Source of the DNA: Cryobacterium sp. PH31-L1
GTDB taxonomy: Bacteria; Actinomycetota; Actinomycetes; Actinomycetales; Microbacteriaceae
NCBI RefSeq assembly: GCF_030063145.1
Contig: NZ_JASISM010000013.1
Coordinates: forward strand, 1 to 40,745
Reading direction: 5' to 3'
DNA: 40,745 nt
How positions within the stretch are numbered: the stretch's first letter is position 1; each line of letters starts with the position of its first letter. Shown here piece by piece: positions 35,779 through 40,745 of the stretch. The notes under the pieces are model-generated. The model was not told the DNA's origin, made no database searches, and was given only the letters and a program-made list of their open reading frames with translations. Both the position numbers and the translations under genes were made by a program.

Positions 35779-36582
35779 TTAGACGGTGGCGGTCAGTTGG
35801 GCGTTCGTGGTGTGGGCGCGGCGGGTGAGCACGACCACCAAAACGAGAATCACGGACAGGAACAGCACACTCGTTCCCGTGGTCCCGAGCCCCAGGCCGC
35901 CGTCAGCGACAGGCTGGGAGAGCAGATCGCCGGTCGAGGCGCCCAGCGGGCGGGTGAGGATGTAAGCGATCCAGAAAGCGAGCACAGCGTTCAGGTGGAA
36001 GACGAAGTACGCCACAGCCACCAGCGCGATCGCGCCCGTGAAAACGAGCAGCGCGACGAGGAACCCGAGGTTGAGTCCTTCGGCGACGAGGTCGCCGGCG
36101 GCTGTGCCGAGGGCGAAGGTGAACAACACGGCCAGCCAGTAGAACGCCTCCCGGCGGGTCGTGAAGATGGAGTGGATGGACAGTGTCTTCTCCGAGATCG
36201 CCCACACCGTGAAGGTCGCAGCCAATGCGATGGCGAACACGACCGTCGTCAGCCACAGGGGCACCCCGAGATTGTCGGTGAGGTTATCGGTGATGAGAGT
36301 TCCCACGACGCTGATGAGCACCACGGCCAGCCAGTACACGGCCGGGGTGTATTTGTGCAGCTTGAATTGCACGATCAGCGCGGCGACCAGCAAGACGGCC
36401 ATGATGACCGACGTGATCGACAGGCCCAGGCCGAGGTCGACGTTGAGGAAGTCCGCGGCGGTCTCCCCCACGGTGGTCGCAAGGACCTTGATCACCCAGA
36501 AGATGAGGGTTACCTCGGGCACCTTGGTCAAGATGTGCCGGACGGGCGAAACGGTCGTGGAGAGCGTTGAGGTCGTGGACAA
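35779..36582 (-). CDS. COG4705-type polytopic membrane protein
   Basis: 267 residues from a TTG at 36582, chosen because AGGAGG stands five bases ahead; the longer frame to 36612 would swallow that site. The motif VPEVTLIFWVIKVLATTVGETAADFL occurs near the start, and similar TVGET/GTAAGDLVAEGL/TGDLLSQP segments repeat later, giving about eight helices built from two related halves. Function unknown. A CTNNGA-type direct-repeat box lies 47 bases upstream and links it to response regulator 2. Confidence 0.8.
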   Translation of the reverse strand: MSTTSTLSTTVSPVRHILTKVPEVTLIFWVIKVLATTVGETAADFLNVDLGLGLSITSVIMAVLLVAALIVQFKLHKYTPAVYWLAVVLISVVGTLITDNLTDNLGVPLWLTTVVFAIALAATFTVWAISEKTLSIHSIFTTRREAFYWLAVLFTFALGTAAGDLVAEGLNLGFLVALLVFTGAIALVAVAYFVFHLNAVLAFWIAYILTRPLGASTGDLLSQPVADGGLGLGTTGTSVLFLSVILVLVVVLTRRAHTTNAQLTATV

Positions 36583-36628
36583 GTGTTCCTCCTGGGATGG
36601 GGTCGGTAGCACCAGCGAACACGGCCCG

Positions 36629-36646
36629 GTCTAAGACTTCTCACAG
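36629..36646 (-). promoter_or_regulatory. direct-repeat box A, proposed site of response regulator 2
   Basis: On the plus strand GTCTAAGACTTCTCACAG; on the minus strand this is CTGTGAG-aagt-CTTAGAC, two 7-base half-sites with an 11-base period. The same two half-sites in the other order occur before the PAP2 gene (39111-39128). It lies upstream of the COG4705-type gene and just after the kinase stop of system 2. Confidence 0.6.
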
Positions 36647-36704
36647 AACCAAACAATCGACACCTTTCTTCCTCGTGAGCAGCGACCTGCTCGACGGTGA
36701 AGGA

Positions 36705-37715
36705 TCAGGACGCGGCTGGCTTCACCTGCGGGAGGGTGAGGGTGATCGCTGTGCCCGCGGCGGAGCTGTCGACGACGTGCACGGATCCGCCGTAGCGCAC
36801 CGCGATTTCTCGCACCAGGGACAGTCCGATCCCGAACCCGGTGCGGGCGTCTCCGCCTCCGTCCATGGCCGTTCCGGAGTGTGCGAAGCGGTCGAAGATG
36901 CGGGTGGGGTCGATGCCCTGGATGCCGGGGCCGCGATCGCGCACGGTGACCGCCACCGTCTTTTTGGTCACGGTCACGTCCACAGTGATGATCGAGTCTC
37001 TGGGGGCGAAGCGCACCGCGTTATCGAGCAGGGCGACCACGCACCGGGTGATGCTGGACGCGGGCACGCGCACGGGCGCGGGCTGCGGGGCATCCAGCTC
37101 TATGGTGATGTGCTTGTCGACGGCGATGAGTGCCATCGACTGAACGGCGGTATCAACGGCAGCGACCAGATCGACGATGGCCGTGTCCGGCACGGCCGCG
37201 CCGCCGATTTCGGCCGATTCGAGCAGGTCATTGACGATGTGGATGAGGTCCTTCGCATCACTGCGGAGCTCCGCAACGACCGCGGCCGACGGGTCCTCGG
37301 CGGGGAGGGTGCGCTGCAGTATTTGCAGGCGGGCATCAAGCACCGCGAGCGGGGTACGGAGTTCGTGGCTCGCGTCCGCAACGAATGCCCGCTGGATGCG
37401 CAGCACGTCGCCGAGCGGTTGCACGGCCCGGCGGGTGACCAGCCAGCTCAACACCCCGGCCAGAACGATCAATCCCACGCCCAACACGGCAGCCGCGCGC
37501 AGCAGCTTGAACGCGCTGACCTGCAAGTTCTCGGTGTCCGGCACCGGTTCGAACAACTCACCGGGCGAGATCTCGGACAGGATGTACACGAACACGGCCA
37601 CGATGACCACCGCAACGACCGCGGCGCACGCGATCGCAATGCGAGTGCCGACAAGTCGGGAAGCCCGACGGATGGCAAGGGTGTCGCTGTCGACAATGCG
37701 ATTACTGCGGATCAT
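36705..37715 (-). CDS. sensor histidine kinase (system 2)
   Basis: 336 residues. Two helices (about 25-47 and 71-93) flank a ~23-residue outer segment; a short HAMP-like stretch is followed by His117 in ASHELRTPLAVL. N-box LLDNAVRFAP (Asn232), G1 RDRGPGI and G2 GFGIGLSLV are present. Compact outer loop, hence probably membrane-sensing. The ATG at 37715 overlaps the regulator stop by four bases. The kinase core is complete. Confidence 0.93.
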   Translation of the reverse strand: MIRSNRIVDSDTLAIRRASRLVGTRIAIACAAVVAVVIVAVFVYILSEISPGELFEPVPDTENLQVSAFKLLRAAAVLGVGLIVLAGVLSWLVTRRAVQPLGDVLRIQRAFVADASHELRTPLAVLDARLQILQRTLPAEDPSAAVVAELRSDAKDLIHIVNDLLESAEIGGAAVPDTAIVDLVAAVDTAVQSMALIAVDKHITIELDAPQPAPVRVPASSITRCVVALLDNAVRFAPRDSIITVDVTVTKKTVAVTVRDRGPGIQGIDPTRIFDRFAHSGTAMDGGGDARTGFGIGLSLVREIAVRYGGSVHVVDSSAAGTAITLTLPQVKPAAS

Positions 37716-38386
37716 GGTTGTCCCAGGCGGTAACCCTCACCGCGCACGGTGAGGACGATGTCGGTGTCGGTCTTCCGCCGAAGATAATGCACGTAGGTGT
37801 CCACCGTTCCAGCGGTGTCCGCAGTGCTGAACACGGTCTGCAAAATCTGCTGGCGCGAGAATGTGCGCTGCGGGGCATCCGCCAACAGTTTGAGCAGTTC
37901 ATTCTCTTTGACCGTCAGAAGGATACGCCCGTCATACGGGGAATAGATCGTGCGACTGTCGGGGTAGTATTCCCAGCCACCGACCAGCACCGTGCGACCC
38001 TCCCCGGTGAACACCCGGCGAATGGCCCGGAGCCGGGCGAAAAGCTCATCGAATTCGAACGGCTTGACCAGATAGTCATTGGCACCGACGTCAAGCCCGG
38101 CCACCTTGTCGCCGGTCGTGCCGAGGGCGGTGAGCAGCAGAATGGGAGTGGTGACCAGTTTCCGGCGAAGCGCTTCCACCACGCCGAGACCGTCCAGCGT
38201 GGGTAGGCGCCGGTCAATGACCATCACCTCGAACTCGCCAGCAAGGCCGACGGCCAGGCCGTCCCCGCCATCGGCCACCAGGGTGACATCGTAAATTTCT
38301 GCGAGCACGTCGCGGATCATCGGGCCGAGCTTGGCATCGTCTTCGATCAACAGCAGCCGAGCGCCAGCTGTGCTCTCAGCGTGCAT
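37712..38386 (-). CDS. OmpR-family response regulator (system 2)
   Basis: 224 residues. The receiver domain has acidic Asp16/Asp17, Asp58 in VMVIDRRLPTLDG, and Lys108 in YLVKPF. The C-terminal winged helix has LTVKENELLKLLADAPQRTFSR, GTVDTYVHYLRRK and VRGEGYRLG. It overlaps the PAP2 stop by 11 bases and the kinase by four, so PAP2, regulator and kinase form one operon. Likely binds boxes A and B. Confidence 0.94.
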   Translation of the reverse strand: MHAESTAGARLLLIEDDAKLGPMIRDVLAEIYDVTLVADGGDGLAVGLAGEFEVMVIDRRLPTLDGLGVVEALRRKLVTTPILLLTALGTTGDKVAGLDVGANDYLVKPFEFDELFARLRAIRRVFTGEGRTVLVGGWEYYPDSRTIYSPYDGRILLTVKENELLKLLADAPQRTFSRQQILQTVFSTADTAGTVDTYVHYLRRKTDTDIVLTVRGEGYRLGQP

Positions 38387-39089
38387 GCCTGACTCCTCCG
38401 CGGACGGGTTCGGCAGGGAGGCCGGATCCTCGTTCGCTCCAGTGTGCCAGTAGTAGCCTCCAGGCGGCGTTCACCAGCGCCACCGCCGCCAGCGAGTACA
38501 CGATGGACGCCACAACATCCGACGGGTAGTGCACGCCCAAATACACCCGGGACGCGGCCGTCGCGAGCACCACGACCGTCGACGTTCCGATCACAAACGG
38601 ATGCCAGCGGCGGCCGGACGTGACGAGGATGATCCCGAGCAGCAAGCAGGCGGCGAAGCTGGTGTGTCCGCTGGGAAAGCTGAGACCGCCCGGTTCGAGC
38701 AGGAGAATGTGCGGCAGCGACGGAATATCAGGCCGGGCCCGATGCACCAGCAGCTTGATCACGTCGGCCCCCAGCGTGGGAATCATCACCACCGCCACGA
38801 ACCGGATCGCCGGCCCGGGTCGCCGGGTCGCTAGCAGCACCGATCCGGCGGCCAGCAAGACAAGGACTGCGCCCACGGCGGGGCTGAACAGCCAGTCAAT
38901 GCTGAGGGCCACCGCGTCCACCGGCGCGGTGTGGGTCGTGTTCACCAGGCGAAGCAGGTCCATCTCTCCGGCCGTCCACCCTGCAGACCCGCTCAGCACG
39001 AACCCGGTGAGGATGACGGCGAGGATGACTCCGGCGGCGGTAAGGGCGGTCCGGGCGAACCGGTGGAGTGGTCGGAGGTCTGTGCTCAT
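38376..39089 (-). CDS. PAP2-superfamily membrane phosphatase
   Basis: 237 residues from ATG 39089. The three PAP2 motifs are present: KLLVHRARPDIP (C1), PSGHTSF (C2) and SRVYLGVHYPSDV (C3), on the outer face of about six helices. Probable substrates are lipid pyrophosphates such as undecaprenyl diphosphate or phosphatidate. There is no spaced Shine-Dalgarno (AGGGGG touches the ATG), so translation may start on a leaderless mRNA. First gene of the system 2 operon; box B lies 22 bases upstream. Confidence 0.92.
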   Translation of the reverse strand: MSTDLRPLHRFARTALTAAGVILAVILTGFVLSGSAGWTAGEMDLLRLVNTTHTAPVDAVALSIDWLFSPAVGAVLVLLAAGSVLLATRRPGPAIRFVAVVMIPTLGADVIKLLVHRARPDIPSLPHILLLEPGGLSFPSGHTSFAACLLLGIILVTSGRRWHPFVIGTSTVVVLATAASRVYLGVHYPSDVVASIVYSLAAVALVNAAWRLLLAHWSERGSGLPAEPVRGGVRHAR

Positions 39090-39105
39090 CCCCCTAGAGT
39101 TGCCC

Positions 39106-39128
39106 GTGACGTCACAGAACCGTCTAAG
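39106..39128 (-). promoter_or_regulatory. direct-repeat box B plus 10-bp palindrome before the PAP2-TCS operon
   Basis: Plus strand GTCACAGAACCGTCTAAG (39111-39128); minus strand CTTAGAC-ggtt-CTGTGAC, two half-sites 11 bases apart, shared with box A. The palindrome GTGACGTCAC (39106-39115) overlaps its proximal half. Close to the PAP2 ATG, which fits autoregulation of the operon. Confidence 0.6.
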
Positions 39129-39320
39129 AATAGTTCTTGCCGTGCGAAGCATCGTCCCTATTCGTACTCGTAGCGATTGAACCTTTCGACTGAGCGGAAG
39201 AAAGAAACTACGTGCATCATGACCTGGTCATCTCGCTGGTCTTGTCGACCCTTGTTTGGGGCCTGTTCGGTTGCCTCGTCGAGGAGGGTTATAAGAAATA
39301 TTGGACGTCCGGAGGACATC

Positions 39321-39815
39321 TTGCTATCTATTTCCTATGTGAGCGCTGCGGCGCTCTCCCTATCAGACCAAGACATCGTCGCGATTCTCGTGCAAGCGCG
39401 AGCGAACAACGTAGCGCATCACCTCATCGGCGCCCTCATATACCACGAGGGCAGATTCATACAGATTCTCGAGGGGCCCGATGACGAGGTGCGCGCTCGG
39501 TTCGCAATTATCAGCGCAGACCCGCGACACCGCCTAACTTACACAGTGAGTGAAGAGCAGATTGCGTCACGCCAATTTCCCGAGTGGACGATGGGTTTCC
39601 GGCCCCTCTCGGATATCGCGGTGGAGCAGTTGGCCGGATATGACGACATATTCGACGGAAATACCGGCAAAGTACATTTGGGAAAACAAACCGCCAAACA
39701 GAGAGTTTTCTTGAATGGCTCGCAGAATATTGGTTCTCGCCTGTCCCGTCCCAAGCGCGTGCTAATTCCGTTCCTGCCTGAATCCTGCCCTTTCGGTACA
39801 GACAAGAAACCCTGA
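39321..39815 (+). CDS. BLUF domain blue-light sensor, short type
   Basis: 164 residues from TTG 39321, with GGAGGAC just ahead and the family start at SISYVS. All BLUF flavin-pocket residues are present with the exact spacing of AppA: Tyr6, Asn30, Gln48 (GRFIQILEG), Trp89 and Met91 (FPEWTMGF). BLUF domains bind FAD and switch the Tyr-Gln hydrogen bond under blue light. The remaining ~60 residues after the domain are a basic tail without an output domain, so it should signal through a protein partner. The open frame extends back to 39177 but this part is not BLUF-like. Confidence 0.9.
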   Translation: MLSISYVSAAALSLSDQDIVAILVQARANNVAHHLIGALIYHEGRFIQILEGPDDEVRARFAIISADPRHRLTYTVSEEQIASRQFPEWTMGFRPLSDIAVEQLAGYDDIFDGNTGKVHLGKQTAKQRVFLNGSQNIGSRLSRPKRVLIPFLPESCPFGTDKKP

Positions 39816-39927
39816 TCGAATCAATTTCTAGTAGTCAAGACGTCACGAGCCGACTTTGCTACCGTGGGGCGTCCTCTAAGGAGCTTCTTGGTGAACAGCG
39901 CAATGTTGTGCTCGAGCCCACCGCTGC

Positions 39928-40602
39928 CTAAGCGTTCAGGCGTGCGGCTAACTCGTGGAGGGTGGGAACGGTGTAGTCCGGTTGCGCGAAGTAGCTCGGA
40001 TAAGCTGCATCGCCTCGGTTGATCCAAGCGGTGCGGAGTCCCGCTTGAGCTGCCCCGTGGGTGTCCCAGGGATGCACGGCGACCAGTAGCATCTCCGCCG
40101 TCGGAACCCCGAGTGCTTTCGCGGCGTACTGATAGGCGGAACCGACGGGTTTCCACGCCGGTGCGTCCTCGACAGTGAGAATGGCGTCAAAGTTGTCTCG
40201 TATCCCCGCTTCGGTCAGCAGGGCTTGTGCCAACCGTGCCGACCCGTTGGACAGAGTGGCAAGGCGGTATCCGGAGCCCTTCAATGCCCTGACCCCGTCT
40301 GCGACGTCGGGGTGTAGTTTCAGCGTGCTGAGGCCCTCCAAGACATGGGATACGGCCTCATCGAGAGGACACGTCAGGGCGACGTCGCGGAACAGATGAT
40401 GGAGCATCTCGGTGCCTATCAAGGAGAATTTCGCACTGCCGCCAGACGCGGCGAGGGCGAATCCATCCCGAAGCAAGGATGCGAACCAGATGTGGGCCAG
40501 ATAGCCCGGGGCACCGACCTCCACAAAACGACTCTCCATCGGTAACATGTCCGAAAGAGTTTCGTTGACATCGAAAATGATCAGTGTTGTGGCTGCATTC
40601 AT
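39928..40602 (-). CDS. haloacid dehalogenase type II ((S)-2-haloacid dehalogenase-like)
   Basis: 224 residues. Nucleophile Asp11 in IIFDVNETLSD, the motif II Ser in LSNGSARL, the Lys in APAWKPVGSAYQYAA, and the late motif LVAVHPWDTHGAAQAGL all fit L-2-haloacid dehalogenases; RFVEVGAPGYLAHIWFASLLRDG forms the cap region. It would hydrolyse 2-haloacids to hydroxyacids, though natural substrates may differ. NETL replaces the more usual NGTL after the nucleophile. Start ATG 40602. Stands alone beside an insertion-sequence end. Confidence 0.9.
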   Translation of the reverse strand: MNAATTLIIFDVNETLSDMLPMESRFVEVGAPGYLAHIWFASLLRDGFALAASGGSAKFSLIGTEMLHHLFRDVALTCPLDEAVSHVLEGLSTLKLHPDVADGVRALKGSGYRLATLSNGSARLAQALLTEAGIRDNFDAILTVEDAPAWKPVGSAYQYAAKALGVPTAEMLLVAVHPWDTHGAAQAGLRTAWINRGDAAYPSYFAQPDYTVPTLHELAARLNA

Positions 40603-40633
40603 GGTGGAGTCCTCAAGATGTTAACGCCGAGCC

Positions 40634-40674
40634 AAAACAGGGCCAATAGTGCCGTTTGAAAACAGGACCACTAT
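40634..40674. repeat. direct repeats at probable IS21-family end
   Basis: AAAACAGGGCCAATAG (40634-40649) and AAAACAGGACCACTAT (40659-40674) are two imperfect direct repeats 25 bases apart, just outside the transposition-gene fragment. Multiple terminal repeats of this sort are typical of IS21-family ends. Confidence 0.5.
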
Positions 40675-40686
40675 CTGTGTTTTCTA

Positions 40687-40745
40687 CTATGCCGTATCAG
40701 CGGCGGGCTGGTGGCTCTTGAGTCGATAGCTGACGCCTTGGAGGC
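40687..40745 (-). mobile_element. C-terminal fragment of IstB-like IS21 helper ATPase (runs off the window)
   Basis: Reading the minus strand in from the window edge gives LQGVSYRLKSHQPAADTA and a TAG at 40687-40689. A final G-x-S-Y-R-L/M-x-x-H is common at the end of IstB ATPases of IS21 elements. Only 18 codons are visible, so the call rests on this motif and on the adjoining direct repeats. Confidence 0.5.

Noticed and set aside
36567..37733. 388-codon plus-strand frame
   Set aside because: Antisense of the system 2 kinase; no family resemblance.
39212..39484. 90-codon frame beginning VHHDLVISLVLSTLVWGLFGCLVEEGY
   Set aside because: The first part looks like a membrane helix, but it overlaps the BLUF start and turns into Arg/Ser noise; it could be a decayed small gene but is not strong enough to list.

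Overview
The window is high-GC DNA with dense, often overlapping genes, GTG/TTG starts and actinobacterial protein families: a single-chain family-A 3'-5' exonuclease/polymerase, Arr, the DUF808, DUF6153 and DUF305 families, F510_1955 lipoproteins and ScyD/ScyE-like propellers. Together these point to an actinobacterium, most likely a soil or water member of the Microbacteriaceae. That assignment is inference from gene content; no rRNA or tRNA gene was seen.

Layout. (1) 1-2.7 kb, minus strand: a family-A DNA polymerase and a small repeat lipoprotein, separated by a strong hairpin. (2) 2.97-10.7 kb, plus strand: a kdp potassium-uptake operon (27-codon micro-ORF, kdpF, kdpA, kdpB, kdpC, kdpD, kdpE). 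kdpE lacks its middle and is frame-shifted, so the KdpD sensor appears to have lost its local partner. (3) 10.7-17.8 kb: small single genes (secreted beta-propeller, F420-reductase-like oxidoreductase, YdeI-like, DUF1801-like, dienelactone hydrolase-like, DUF808, three-helix-bundle protein, lipoproteins). (4) 17.7-21.7 kb: a decayed zone with remnants of a patatin-like phospholipase and an MFS transporter, between an SRPBCC protein, an intact rifamycin ADP-ribosyltransferase (arr) and an alpha/beta hydrolase.

(5) 21.8-29.5 kb, plus strand: a copper and cell-envelope island. It holds a DUF6153-like protein, a DUF305 lipoprotein, two tandem M23/LytM peptidases that look like duplicates, an F510_1955 lipoprotein, a Met-rich multicopper oxidase, a SHOCT protein and a second multicopper oxidase. 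A CsoR-type box lies before the SHOCT gene, but no csoR or copper ATPase gene is in the window. (6) 29.6-39.1 kb, minus strand: two two-component systems with their probable targets. System 1 is ABC ATPase, permease, permease, anchored secreted protein, response regulator, histidine kinase, then a separate secreted acidic protein. System 2 is PAP2 phosphatase, response regulator, histidine kinase, with a COG4705-type membrane protein downstream; a DedA protein lies between the systems. Each system carries its own pair of 11-bp-period direct-repeat boxes upstream of both of its transcription units, which suggests two self-contained regulons readable from sequence. (7) 39.3-40.7 kb: a short BLUF blue-light sensor, a haloacid dehalogenase, and, at the edge, what looks like the end of an IS21-type element.

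The most interesting material is the two operator-pair regulons of region 6, the NosFY-like ABC/two-component cluster with a 12-bp minisatellite in its middle, the duplicated M23 peptidases with repeated 8-nt start/stop overlaps, and the broken kdpE.
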